Notes: generated by a model from the sequence alone, not told the origin. Positions 1 through 8,266 are shown, counted from the stretch's first letter. The stretch is 28,196 bases of DNA from Bacteroides sp. (GCA_019414725.1 DXLM01000042.1:1-28196), one strand, 5' to 3'. Numbers and translations are program-made.

Positions 1-53
1 TACGGTGGTGTGAGAGGTCGGAACGGGAATTAATCCCGTTCCTCCTACTCGAT
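1..53 (+). mobile_element. Group II intron, 3' end (end of domain V plus domain VI), partial
   Basis: The first bases (TACGGT) match the usual 3' strand of group II intron domain V, and they are followed by a complete domain VI hairpin. In that hairpin 12-14 pairs with 48-50, 15-17 with 44-46, and 20-28 with 34-42, around the loop ATTAA. A single unpaired A at 47 interrupts the lower stem. It lies 7 nt from a terminal GAT, which is where the branch-point adenosine of a group II intron sits. The intron would therefore end at T53, with the 3' exon starting at 54. The catalytic body and any reverse transcriptase/maturase would lie left of the window. The structure is seen directly; the assignment rests on recalled consensus, and the class cannot be told from this fragment. 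Confidence 0.75.
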
Positions 54-121
54 TAATGAGGAAGACTGTTTTTGCAGCGAAATAGCAGACGGAAAGTAGA
101 GGATGGTTGCCTGAGTATGTG

Positions 122-129
122 TATCTTTG
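122..129 (+). promoter_or_regulatory. Bacteroidetes -7 promoter box for rdgB
   Basis: TATCTTTG matches the Bacteroidetes -7 consensus TAnnTTTG and lies 28 bp before the rdgB ATG. No good TTTG -33 element is seen at the usual distance. The box lies in the 3' exon of the group II intron, so rdgB keeps its own promoter despite the insertion. Confidence 0.5.
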
Positions 130-157
130 TGAAGAAATATGATAGATAAAATTGATT

Positions 158-742
158 ATGAAAAAGAAACTGGTTTTTGCAACGAATAATGCACACAAGT
201 TGGATGAGATACGTGCCATATTGGGAGATAGGGTAGAGGTGCTGAGTCTGAAGGATATCCATTGTGAGGCAGATATTCCGGAAACGGCTGATACGCTGGA
301 GGGAAATGCTGCTCTGAAAGCTGAATATATTTATAAAAACTATGGTCTGGATTGTTTTGCCGACGATACGGGTCTGGAGGTTGAGGTCCTGGGAGGGGCT
401 CCGGGAGTCTATTCGGCCCGATATGCTGGAGGAGAAGGACATGATTCGGAAGCTAATATGAAAAAACTGCTTGTAGAGCTGGAAGGAAAGACCAACCGTA
501 AAGCGCAATTCCGTACGGCTATTTGCCTGATCGAGGGTGGAACGGAGCATCTCTTCGAAGGAGTTGTAAAAGGCGAAATAATCGAAAAAAAACGCGGTTG
601 TTCAGGATTTGGCTATGATCCTGTTTTTGTCCCCGAAGGTTATACTGAAACATTTGCCGAGATGGGCAATGAAGAAAAGAATAAAATCAGCCATCGGGCA
701 AGGGCAACACAGAAGCTTTGTGATTATTTGAAATGTGAATAA
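158..742 (+). CDS. rdgB: Non-canonical purine NTP pyrophosphatase, RdgB/HAM1 family
   Basis: This cytosolic house-cleaning enzyme hydrolyses dITP, ITP and XTP to the monophosphate plus pyrophosphate, keeping deaminated purines out of DNA and RNA. The 194-residue product begins FATNNAHKLDEI (nucleotide-binding loop). It then shows FADDTGLEVEVLGG with the catalytic and metal-binding acidic residues, APGVYSARYAG, the FGYDPVF base-recognition segment near residue 150, and SHRARA near the C-terminus. Length and motif order are normal for the family. The ATG at 158 is preferred over a TTG two codons upstream. The gene stands alone, with its own -7 box and a terminator hairpin just downstream, and is convergent with the acetyltransferase gene. 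Confidence 0.95.
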   Translation: MKKKLVFATNNAHKLDEIRAILGDRVEVLSLKDIHCEADIPETADTLEGNAALKAEYIYKNYGLDCFADDTGLEVEVLGGAPGVYSARYAGGEGHDSEANMKKLLVELEGKTNRKAQFRTAICLIEGGTEHLFEGVVKGEIIEKKRGCSGFGYDPVFVPEGYTETFAEMGNEEKNKISHRARATQKLCDYLKCE

Positions 743-752
743 TACTGATAAT

Positions 753-836
753 CTGCGGGACTGCATCCAATCGAAAAGAACTGCTGAATGATTGATTCAG
801 GCTGGTTCTGAATAGGATGAAGTCCCGTAGTTTTTT
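753..836 (+). terminator. Long multi-stem terminator after rdgB
   Basis: Bases 753-762 pair with 821-830 (one G-U) and 764-768 with 815-819. Further internal pairings are 778-782 with 805-809 and 784-789 with 795-800. Six T residues follow on the + strand. The T run is only on this side, so it terminates rdgB rather than the convergent gene. It is longer than a typical intrinsic terminator. Confidence 0.65.
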
Positions 837-844
837 GTGTATGA

Positions 845-1501
845 TTATTTGCAGATTTCCTTGAGGTATTGTTCTACTTTCTCAAAGAAAAGTGAAATGT
901 GTGCTCCGTCTGTAAAAGCATGACTTACAGTCAGTGCAATAGGCATGATACGCTTGCCTTCGCGTATGATGGTCTTACCGGCATTCATCAGCGGATAATC
1001 CAGCGGATGTCCTACTTCCTGTTGGGTGTAGGTTATCGAAGTGAAATATAGTTTTGGAGTGGCACTTAGCAGGATTACATCAAAATCTCCTTGTTTATAA
1101 ATGCTTTTATCGGTTCCGTATGGATCACCATCTTCAGGAATAGATGTGACAATGTGTCTGGCTTCGGTATAAAATGCTTCGAAATCAACATGATAAGGGA
1201 TGCGTACCGTATAAAATGTTTTGCCGGGTACAGCAATAGGAGAAATGACATCCACTGTATCATGATAGACTACTTGTCCGTTTTTATCCCAGCGATAACG
1301 GAACTCTTTTATCTCGTTGGCAGCGCGCAATATGGCATAAAGATAATACAGAAAAAATGATTTTCCGTTGGCTTTGGCGTGGTTGTAAGCTTCAGTACAG
1401 TCTACTTCACTGGTGATAGCAATCCATGAATTCGCAAATCCACGGAAAAAGTTGTAGTTGTCTTTCCGTTCCCAGGTTTCAATATCTACTATATGTTTCA
1501 T
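845..1501 (-). CDS. Chloramphenicol acetyltransferase-like (CatA fold) protein
   Basis: This 218-residue protein belongs to the trimeric CatA family, which moves acetyl from acetyl-CoA to a hydroxyl group. The C-terminus keeps the catalytic HAFTDG (His194, Asp198), matching HAVCDG of classical CATs, and the preceding GKRIMPIALTVSH also aligns. Two differences stand out. The residue before the catalytic His is Ser instead of His. The segment aligning with classical WVSFTS reads KLYFTS, so the serine that helps hold the tetrahedral intermediate (Ser148 in CAT III) is replaced by Tyr. The start codon overlaps the stop of the PanE-like gene by 4 bp (ATGA), indicating translational coupling. The fold is well supported; chloramphenicol as the substrate is doubtful. 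Confidence 0.8.
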   Translation of the reverse strand: MKHIVDIETWERKDNYNFFRGFANSWIAITSEVDCTEAYNHAKANGKSFFLYYLYAILRAANEIKEFRYRWDKNGQVVYHDTVDVISPIAVPGKTFYTVRIPYHVDFEAFYTEARHIVTSIPEDGDPYGTDKSIYKQGDFDVILLSATPKLYFTSITYTQQEVGHPLDYPLMNAGKTIIREGKRIMPIALTVSHAFTDGAHISLFFEKVEQYLKEICK

Positions 1502-2409
1502 TTATTCTTGAATTTTTGAGCTACTTTTTGATAGGTAGGCATAGATATTCCCAAACGCTCACCCAAATCAATCATATCGAACAACATACCTTGTATCTCC
1601 GATGCATGTCCTCGGGCAAGGTCTTTTTGCATGGATGCTGTACTGTGCGGGTCGAGCTTATCTATTACTTTCAAATTGTAAGAAACAGGATCTTCCGGAT
1701 AAGAAATTCCCATCTTGTGTCCGATTTCTGCACTTTCTCTGGACAGTCCGATAAATGTATCTCGTACTTCGCCTTCGTGTTGTACTTCTCCCATTGGTAC
1801 ATCGTGATATGCTCCAGTACATGCCATTGCCGAAATAAATGCCCATTTGATAAATGTGTCGCGGTTGATATCATCGGAAACATCGACTTTGATATCGCAA
1901 CTTCTGACATCCTCTGCAATTGCTTCAATACGTTCCTGAGAAACTCCCTGCTCCGGACGTGCTCCGAATACCAGCCGGAAAATGCTTCCCATCTGAGTGA
2001 TTTCGCCTTCACCTGAAACAAATCCTACGATGTAGATACAGCCATCGAGAACAGTTACTTCAGGTGTCAAACGACCAATACGTGGTCCTGTACCATAAAC
2101 ATTTAAAATAGGAATAACCAGTGTATGAGGTGCTGAAGCACGTTCTATTACCTCCTTGACAGAGTCGATGGAATATCCTTTTACACAGACAAATATCACA
2201 TCTGCTTTCCCTTGATATTCTTCTGTTGTACAGGCGTTTACTTTCAGATAGTGTTCGCCTTTCAAATCTGATTTCAGATGCAGCCCATAATTACGGATAT
2301 TCTCGAGGTGTTTTCCCCGTGCAATGCATGTGACTTCTTTTCCTGCCAGAGCAAGAAATCCGGCGATACTTCCTCCTACGCCGCCAGTACCTATAATAAG
2401 ATAGTTCAT
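1498..2409 (-). CDS. Ketopantoate reductase-like (PanE/ApbA family) NADPH oxidoreductase
   Basis: The protein has 303 residues. An N-terminal Rossmann fold carries GTGGVGGS (residues 7-14) and VCVKGYS with the conserved Lys77. The C-terminal helical domain has the family Lys (Lys188) and the segment SMQKDLARGHASEIQG. Genuine ketopantoate reductases (pantothenate synthesis) have Asn at the fourth and eighth positions after that Lys (Asn180 and Asn184 in E. coli). Here these are Ile192 and Ala196, so the substrate may differ. It is coupled by overlap to the acetyltransferase gene downstream. No TAnnTTTG box is visible in the 69 bp between the ychF stop and this start, so transcription may come from within or through ychF. 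Confidence 0.85.
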   Translation of the reverse strand: MNYLIIGTGGVGGSIAGFLALAGKEVTCIARGKHLENIRNYGLHLKSDLKGEHYLKVNACTTEEYQGKADVIFVCVKGYSIDSVKEVIERASAPHTLVIPILNVYGTGPRIGRLTPEVTVLDGCIYIVGFVSGEGEITQMGSIFRLVFGARPEQGVSQERIEAIAEDVRSCDIKVDVSDDINRDTFIKWAFISAMACTGAYHDVPMGEVQHEGEVRDTFIGLSRESAEIGHKMGISYPEDPVSYNLKVIDKLDPHSTASMQKDLARGHASEIQGMLFDMIDLGERLGISMPTYQKVAQKFKNK

Positions 2410-2426
2410 GGTTTTTTGTTTTAGGA

Positions 2427-2463
2427 TTAAAAAAAGAAATCGGTCGCTGATGAGCGGCCGATT
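2427..2463 (-). terminator. Rho-independent terminator of ychF
   Basis: Bases 2438-2448 and 2453-2463 form an 11-bp stem (one G-U) with a 4-nt loop. On the - strand it is followed by a T-rich run. It lies directly after the ychF stop codon and before the PanE-like gene. Confidence 0.8.
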
Positions 2464-2478
2464 TTCTAAAATGGTATA

Positions 2479-3582
2479 TTATACGTTAAAGCGGAAATGC
2501 ATGATGTCTCCGTCTTCTACGATATAGTCTTTTCCTTCTACATTCAGTTTACCAGCCTCGCGTACAGCTGCTTCCGAACCGTATTTGATAAAGTCGTCGT
2601 ACTTGATGACTTCTGCACGGATAAATCCTTTCTCGAAGTCAGTATGAATAACTCCGGCACATTGAGGAGCCTTCCATCCTTTATGGAATGTCCATGCGCG
2701 GACTTCCATCTTTCCAGCAGTGAAATAGGTTTCCAGATTCAGCAGCTTATAGGCTGAACGAATCAGACGACTGACTCCCGATTCTTCCAGTCCCACTTCC
2801 TGAAGGAACATCTGACGGTCTTCGTATGTTTCAAGTTCTGCAATGTCGGCTTCTGTCTTGGCTGCAACAATTAATATTTCTGCTCCCTCTTCTTTGACAG
2901 CTTCGCGTACTTGCTCTACATATTTGTTACCATTTACAGCACTGGCTTCATCTACATTACATACGTACATTACAGGCTTGGAAGTAAGCAGGAAAAGTTC
3001 ATGAGCGATCTTTTGTTCGTCTTTAGTTTCGAACTGTACGGTACGTGCTGATTTTCCCTGTAATAATGCTTCACGGTAGCGAACCAGTACTTCATAAGTT
3101 TGCTTAGCTACTTTGTCGCCTCCGGTCTGAGCTTGTTTCTGTACTTTTTGAATACGGCTTTCTATTGTTTCGAGGTCCTTCAGCTGAAGCTCTGTATCAA
3201 TGATTTCTTTGTCGCGTACAGGATCTACACTACCGTCGACATGGGTAACATTTTCATCATCAAAACAACGCAGTACATGAAGAATTGCGTCTGTTTCACG
3301 GATATTTGCCAAGAATTTATTTCCTAATCCTTCACCTTTGCTGGCTCCTTTTACCAGACCTGCGATGTCTACAATTTCTACAGTTGTAGGTACTATACGG
3401 TCGGGAATAACCAATTCTGCCAATTTGTTAAGACGTTCATCTGGAACAGTGATTACACCAACGTTAGGTTCTATTGTACAGAAAGGGAAGTTGGCTGCTT
3501 GAGCCTTTGCATTCGATAAACAGTTGAAAAGAGTCGATTTTCCTACATTGGGCAAACCGACAATGCCACATTGTAATGCCAT
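2479..3582 (-). CDS. ychF: Redox-regulated ribosome-binding ATPase YchF (OLA1 family)
   Basis: This is a 367-residue cytosolic P-loop ATPase of the Obg-related YchF group, which binds ribosomes and is linked to the oxidative stress response. The N-terminus has the Walker A motif GLPNVGKST (residues 9-17), then the switch segment VDIAGLVKGASKGEGLGN. A helical, Lys/Gln-rich coiled-coil insertion lies at about 130-170. The base-recognition motif is NVDE instead of the NKxD of GTPases, which is the hallmark of ATP use in this family. The last 85 or so residues form the TGS domain. Length is normal. It has a -7 box upstream and a terminator downstream, so it appears monocistronic. Confidence 0.96.
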   Translation of the reverse strand: MALQCGIVGLPNVGKSTLFNCLSNAKAQAANFPFCTIEPNVGVITVPDERLNKLAELVIPDRIVPTTVEIVDIAGLVKGASKGEGLGNKFLANIRETDAILHVLRCFDDENVTHVDGSVDPVRDKEIIDTELQLKDLETIESRIQKVQKQAQTGGDKVAKQTYEVLVRYREALLQGKSARTVQFETKDEQKIAHELFLLTSKPVMYVCNVDEASAVNGNKYVEQVREAVKEEGAEILIVAAKTEADIAELETYEDRQMFLQEVGLEESGVSRLIRSAYKLLNLETYFTAGKMEVRAWTFHKGWKAPQCAGVIHTDFEKGFIRAEVIKYDDFIKYGSEAAVREAGKLNVEGKDYIVEDGDIMHFRFNV

Positions 3583-3629
3583 AAAACTTATATATTTCCT
3601 TATTAATTATCAGATTGTATTTCAGTTTG

Positions 3630-3637
3630 CAAAGGTA
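3630..3637 (-). promoter_or_regulatory. -7 promoter box for ychF
   Basis: On the - strand this reads TACCTTTG, matching TAnnTTTG, about 47 bp before the ychF start. No clear -33 TTTG is seen. Confidence 0.5.
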
Positions 3638-3762
3638 GTCATTCTTTTTGTCATTTACTAAAAAAATAATTTTTTCGGAAAAGTTGATATATTCTTATCT
3701 TGTTTTTAGTAACAGATTGTTATGTTTTTTGCAAAATAGATTGTCTGATTAGAAGAAGAAAT

Positions 3763-3793
3763 AAAAAAAGAGGCACTTCTCACGAAGTACCTC
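3763..3793 (-). terminator. Terminator of the DUF3836-type gene
   Basis: Bases 3770-3778 pair with 3785-3793 (one mismatch) and are flanked on the - strand by a run of seven T. The hairpin lies about 45 bp beyond the stop of the small secreted protein. Confidence 0.75.
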
Positions 3794-3839
3794 TTTTACT
3801 AGAGAGTTTATGAAAATATTGTTTTTTTGTATGTTGTTT

Positions 3840-4226
3840 TTACATGTCCATAGTTACAGTCATTTCCGGAACGAGAATGTAATCTTTCTTATTTTTGTTC
3901 CATTTGTAGTATTGGATTGTGGTGCTGTTTTCATTATATGTATATTTGATACACATATGGTTACGCCATGTTCCTCTACCTTCGTCCCACTTCTGTAACA
4001 CGTTTTCTACAACTTGTTTCTTATCGTTGTATTTATAGTTATATTTCTCAAAGTTTGTCAGAATACCTTCATTCATTTTATATACAGTTTCCGACATCTT
4101 TACTCCATCTATTTCCTCAGTATTGTATATCAACTCAGTTTCTGGGTTGCTAGCAAAAACTGTAAGGTTAGCAGCGAAAACAAATACTGTTACAAATAAA
4201 CTCTTGAGTAAATTCATTTTTTTCAT
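3840..4226 (-). CDS. Small secreted protein, DUF3836-like
   Basis: This 128-residue protein has a clear Sec signal peptide: two Lys near the start, a hydrophobic stretch FVTVFVFAANLTVF, and a likely cut after VFA near residue 25. The mature part of about 100 residues is rich in Tyr, Asn and Lys. It has repeating phrases such as NYKYNDKKQVV and CIKYTYNENSTT, each with a turn and a following strand, which look like successive beta hairpins. This matches my memory of the Bacteroides family DUF3836, whose function is unknown. There is no lipobox, so it is probably periplasmic or released. It is monocistronic, with its own promoter box and terminator. Confidence 0.75.
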   Translation of the reverse strand: MKKMNLLKSLFVTVFVFAANLTVFASNPETELIYNTEEIDGVKMSETVYKMNEGILTNFEKYNYKYNDKKQVVENVLQKWDEGRGTWRNHMCIKYTYNENSTTIQYYKWNKNKKDYILVPEMTVTMDM

Positions 4227-4275
4227 ATTTCTTTAATTTTAAGGTGTTACTATCTTTTTGTTTTTGATTACGCTG

Positions 4276-4283
4276 CAAAATTA
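4276..4283 (-). promoter_or_regulatory. -7 promoter box for the DUF3836-type gene
   Basis: The - strand reads TAATTTTG, fitting TAnnTTTG, about 50 bp before the start codon. Confidence 0.5.
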
Positions 4284-4377
4284 GTAAAACCTTTTGATGT
4301 TGCTAACTTTTTGGTAAGAAAAAATGAATATTTTAGCAATTTGTTGCCATTTAAAGATATCTTAACAATTCAAAATA

Positions 4378-7149
4378 TCAATGTGCTTCCAACCAGTTCT
4401 TACCCCAATCACAGTCTGCCAGCAAAGGAACTTTCATTTTGTAAGCAGCCTCCATTTCTGAAATCACAATATGCTGTACTTTTTCCTTTTCTTCGGGCAC
4501 GACGCTGAAATTTAATTCATCGTGTACCTGAAGAATCATTTTGGAACGAATACCCTCTTCCATGAAGCGTTTGTATATACGAATCATTGCCACTTTGATA
4601 ATATCAGCAGCACTTCCTTGTATAGGAGCATTGATTGCGTTTCGTTCTGCATACCCACGGACCACAGCATTGCGTGAATTGATATCAGGCAGGTAGCGCT
4701 TACGCTTGAATATAGTTTCGATATATCCTTTTTCTTGTGCCAGACGGATACTTTGATCCATATATTCTTTTACATGCGGATAGTTTTCGAAATATCCGTC
4801 TATAAGTTCTTTGGCTTCTTTACGTTCGATGTTCAGTCGTTCTGCCAGTCCGAATACTGATATACCATATATAATACCGAAGTTAGCTGTTTTAGCTTTA
4901 CTTCTCTGTTCGCGGGTTACATCTTCCAGTTTCTCCTTATATATCTTGGCAGCAGTAGCAGCATGAATATCCTGTCCTTTCTGGAAAGCTTCTATCATGT
5001 GAGGGTCCCCACTCAGATGAGCCATGATACGCAGCTCGATTTGTGAGTAGTCGGCAGAAAAGAATTCACAGCCTTCGTCAGGAATAAAGGCGCGTCGAAT
5101 CTCTTTTCCATCCTCATTACGGATAGGAATATTTTGCAGGTTAGGGTTGCTCGAACTAAGTCGGCCTGTAGCCGTAACAGTCTGATTGAATGAAGTATGT
5201 ATATGTCCCGTCTTGGGGTCGATTAGTAAGGGAAGTGCATCAATATAGGTTCCCAGTAACTTCTTCAGTCCACGATGTTCCAGTATTTTTCCTACAATTT
5301 CATGCTTTCCTCGTAGACTTTCCAATACTTCTTCGGAAGTAACGTATTGGCCGGTCTTGGTCTTTTTAGCTTTGTCTGTTATTTTCAGGTGGTCGAACAG
5401 TACTTCTCCTACTTGTTTGGGAGAAGCAATATTAAATTCCATTCCGGCAAGCTGATGTACTTCCTCTTCAAGCTGCTTCATACGTGCAGTAAAATGCTGT
5501 GATGTTTCTTTCAAGGCTTCGGTGTCAATGCGTACCCCGTTGCGTTCCATATACGCAAGGACAGGAACCAGCGGCATTTCGATAGTCTGGAACAGTTCGT
5601 TCACATTATTTTCTATCAATTCTTTCTCTAATACCTTTTTCAGTTTCAGTGTAACATCAGCATCCTCACATGCATATTTGTAGACAGAAGTAGGAGGGAG
5701 GTCGCGCATGTTTTTCTGATTCTTTCCTTTCGGACCTATCAGCTCTTCTATTTTTATCGTTTCATATTTCAGATATACTTCGGCCAGGTAATCCATGCCG
5801 TGGTGAAGTTCAGGCTGAAGTACATAATGAGCAATCATGGTGTCGAACATCGGGCCACGGACCTCGACACCATAATTACCCAGCACAAGCATATCGTATT
5901 TTATATTCTGTCCGATTTTCAGTGTTTTCTCATTTTCTATGATTGGTTTGAATTTTTTAACTATTGTCAACGCTTCTTCACGATTTGCCGGAACTGGTAC
6001 ATAAAATGCCTGATTTTCGGCAAAACTGAAGCTCATTCCTACCAGTTCTGCAGTAATTGGGTCGGTTCCTGTGGTTTCCGTATCTAGACTGAAAAAATCT
6101 TTTGTAACGATTATTTGTAAAAAATCGTTTATTTTCTCCTCTGAATCAAGTAGTTGGTAGTCGAAATCAAGGTCTTCTAACCGCGTGAGATTTGAATTTT
6201 TTGGCTCGTCTGTATTCTCGCCCGCAAAAAATCCAAAGAGATCGCTTTGTACAGGAGCCGAAGGAACGGCAGTTTTCTTTTCTGTTTTGAGTATACGATC
6301 CAGCAGAGTACGGAACTCTAGTTCCTCAAAAATTTTACGGAGTTCTTCTTCATCGGGTTGTTCCCGTTTCAAGGCTTCCATATCTAGTGAGATGGGAACA
6401 TCCGTTTTGATTGTTGCGAGGAATTTGGAAAAAGTAATCTGCTCGCGGTTATTTTCTACTTTTGTTTTGATTGCTCCTTTCAACTGGTCTGTGTTGGCAA
6501 GCAGGTTTTCGATGCTGCCGAACTGGGCAATTAGCTTTTGTGCTGTTTTCTCTCCGACTCCCGGACATCCCGGAATATTGTCGGCCGTATCTCCCATAAG
6601 TCCCAACATATCGATAACCTGTGAGGGTGATTCAATATCGAATTTTGCTTTGATTTCGTTTACCCCCATGACTTCAAATTCTTTGTCGCCATATTTAGGG
6701 CGATACATGAATACATTTTCTGATACCAGTTGCCCGTAGTCTTTATCCGGAGTCATCATGTATGTCGTAATACCTCGTTTTCCCGCTTCGGTTGCGAGTG
6801 TACCAATTACGTCGTCCGCTTCGTAACCACTTACCTCAAGAATAGGAATACGATAAGCGCGGATAATATCCTTAATGATAGGAACAGAAAGACGAATTGC
6901 TTCGGGAGTTTCCTCACGCTGAGCCTTATACTGCTCGAAAGCTTCGTGACGGAATGTAGGTCCGGCCGGATCAAATGCAATACCTATATGAGTAGGGTTC
7001 TCTTTTTTCAGTACATCCTCCAGTGTATTGACAAATCCCATGATAGCAGATGTATTGAAACCTTTAGAATTGATACGCGGATTTTTGATAAAAGCATAGT
7101 ACGCGCGGTAGATAAGTGCGTACGCATCGAGTAGAAACAGTTTTTCCAT
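4378..7149 (-). CDS. polA: DNA polymerase I
   Basis: The 923-residue enzyme acts in Okazaki fragment processing and repair. The 5'-3' nuclease domain begins at MEKLFLLDAYALIYRAYYAF. A 3'-5' exonuclease domain in the middle keeps its acidic residues (LDTETTG, then NIKYD, then YACEDAD), so proofreading looks active. The polymerase domain has motif A (SADYSQIELRIMAHLSGD), motif B (RSKAKTANFGIIYGIS) and motif C (LQVHDELNF). The frame is open 41 codons further upstream, but that part has no family similarity and crosses the divergent gene, so the ATG at 7149 is chosen. Only 91 bp separate it from the prenyl synthase gene, so both promoters lie there. A T-rich box at 7185-7194 (- strand TATTTTTTTG) is a weak promoter candidate. 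Confidence 0.96.
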   Translation of the reverse strand: MEKLFLLDAYALIYRAYYAFIKNPRINSKGFNTSAIMGFVNTLEDVLKKENPTHIGIAFDPAGPTFRHEAFEQYKAQREETPEAIRLSVPIIKDIIRAYRIPILEVSGYEADDVIGTLATEAGKRGITTYMMTPDKDYGQLVSENVFMYRPKYGDKEFEVMGVNEIKAKFDIESPSQVIDMLGLMGDTADNIPGCPGVGEKTAQKLIAQFGSIENLLANTDQLKGAIKTKVENNREQITFSKFLATIKTDVPISLDMEALKREQPDEEELRKIFEELEFRTLLDRILKTEKKTAVPSAPVQSDLFGFFAGENTDEPKNSNLTRLEDLDFDYQLLDSEEKINDFLQIIVTKDFFSLDTETTGTDPITAELVGMSFSFAENQAFYVPVPANREEALTIVKKFKPIIENEKTLKIGQNIKYDMLVLGNYGVEVRGPMFDTMIAHYVLQPELHHGMDYLAEVYLKYETIKIEELIGPKGKNQKNMRDLPPTSVYKYACEDADVTLKLKKVLEKELIENNVNELFQTIEMPLVPVLAYMERNGVRIDTEALKETSQHFTARMKQLEEEVHQLAGMEFNIASPKQVGEVLFDHLKITDKAKKTKTGQYVTSEEVLESLRGKHEIVGKILEHRGLKKLLGTYIDALPLLIDPKTGHIHTSFNQTVTATGRLSSSNPNLQNIPIRNEDGKEIRRAFIPDEGCEFFSADYSQIELRIMAHLSGDPHMIEAFQKGQDIHAATAAKIYKEKLEDVTREQRSKAKTANFGIIYGISVFGLAERLNIERKEAKELIDGYFENYPHVKEYMDQSIRLAQEKGYIETIFKRKRYLPDINSRNAVVRGYAERNAINAPIQGSAADIIKVAMIRIYKRFMEEGIRSKMILQVHDELNFSVVPEEKEKVQHIVISEMEAAYKMKVPLLADCDWGKNWLEAH

Positions 7150-7215
7150 TCGTGTAAAATTATTAAGTTTTCTACGTAAAAGTACAAAAAAATACCGTAT
7201 TCGCTGTTTTATTAT

Positions 7216-7223
7216 TACTTTTG
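7216..7223 (+). promoter_or_regulatory. -7 promoter box for the prenyl synthase gene
   Basis: TACTTTTG matches TAnnTTTG and ends 17 bp before the ATG at 7241, implying a very short leader. No -33 TTTG is seen at the normal spacing. Confidence 0.5.
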
Positions 7224-7240
7224 TACCCAAATAAATCTCC

Positions 7241-8215
7241 ATGGATAAATTAGAAGTAATCAAGAAACCCATAGAAAAGGAATTAAGCGAATTTAAGGCT
7301 CTTTTCGATGCCTCACTGAAAAGTTCTACCCCGTTATTAGACGAAGTTTTAGGCTATATCAAGCAGAGGAACGGAAAGATGATGCGTCCTATTCTGGTTT
7401 TGCTTATGGCAAAACTTTATGGTGGAATTAACGATTCCACCCTTCATGCTGCGCTTTCGCTCGAGTTGCTTCATACTGCCAGTCTGGTACACGATGATGT
7501 GGTAGACGAGAGTAATAAACGTCGGGGACAGTCGTCGGTTAATGCATTGTATGACAATAAGGTTTCTGTGCTGGTAGGCGACTATATGCTGGCAACCAGT
7601 CTGCGTCATGCTTCATATACCAATCATATTGAACTGGTCGGCCTGGTAGCACGTTTGGGACAGGATTTATCGGAAGGAGAGATTATTCAGCTGGTGAATA
7701 TCAGTAACCGTGATTTTTCGGAAGAGATTTATTTTGACGTTATCCGTAAAAAGACAGCAGCCCTGTTTACTGCAAGTGCAGAGAGTGGAGCTATTTCGGT
7801 AAATGCCCCGAAAGATGAAGTGGAGAAGGCTGCTCTTTTTGGTGAAATGATAGGTATTGCCTTTCAGATAAAAGATGATATTTTCGATTACTTCGATAAT
7901 GAAGAGCTGGGTAAGCCTACTGGAAATGATATGATGGAAGGTAAGCTGACTCTTCCGGCACTGCATGTATTGAATACTTGTGCCAATGAGGAAAAGAAAG
8001 AACTTGCATTGCGTATCCGTTCACTAAGTGCTTCGAAGGAGGAAATTGCCAGCTTTGTAGATTATGTGAAGCAGGAGGGAGGTATCACTTATGCGGAACA
8101 GGTGATGTATGATTACCGTAACAAAGCATTGGCCCTGCTTCCTGAAGCAGCAGATGAAGCGGTCCGTACGGCACTTACAGCTTATATTGACTATGTGATT
8201 AAGCGGAATAAATAA
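7241..8215 (+). CDS. Long-chain trans-polyprenyl diphosphate synthase
   Basis: The 324-residue protein adds isopentenyl diphosphate units to an allylic primer to make the long isoprenoid tail of respiratory quinones (menaquinone in Bacteroides). The first Asp-rich motif DDVVD is at residues 85-89, preceded by LLHTASLVH and followed by NKRRGQ. The second, DDIFD, is at 212-216 in the context GIAFQIKDDIFDYF, followed by GKPTGNDMMEGKLTLP. Small residues before the first motif (Ala80, Ser81) leave room for a long chain, as in octaprenyl-type synthases rather than geranylgeranyl ones; chain length is inferred only. It is divergent from polA and ends at a strong terminator. Confidence 0.93.
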   Translation: MDKLEVIKKPIEKELSEFKALFDASLKSSTPLLDEVLGYIKQRNGKMMRPILVLLMAKLYGGINDSTLHAALSLELLHTASLVHDDVVDESNKRRGQSSVNALYDNKVSVLVGDYMLATSLRHASYTNHIELVGLVARLGQDLSEGEIIQLVNISNRDFSEEIYFDVIRKKTAALFTASAESGAISVNAPKDEVEKAALFGEMIGIAFQIKDDIFDYFDNEELGKPTGNDMMEGKLTLPALHVLNTCANEEKKELALRIRSLSASKEEIASFVDYVKQEGGITYAEQVMYDYRNKALALLPEAADEAVRTALTAYIDYVIKRNK

Positions 8216-8266
8216 TATTTCTATTATTGTAACGAGATCTCGAATAATCTTTGATATAAAGAAATG

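Noticed and set aside
1..53. tRNA 3' end (stem ACGGG, 7-nt loop, stem CCCGT)
   Set aside because: The loop AATTAAT lacks TTC, and the flanking stem with a bulged A fits group II intron domain VI much better.
53..550. 165-codon open frame on the - strand
   Set aside because: It is antisense to rdgB, which has complete motifs on the other strand.
1426..2016. 196-codon open frame on the + strand
   Set aside because: It lies across the overlapping reductase and acetyltransferase genes on the other strand and has no family features.
6185..6739. 184-codon open frame on the + strand
   Set aside because: It is antisense to polA, Ser-rich and low in information, with no recognisable domain; a shadow of the polA codon usage.
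7150..7272. 41-residue N-terminal extension of DNA polymerase I
   Set aside because: It has no similarity to PolA, runs through the promoter region and overlaps the start of the divergent prenyl synthase gene.
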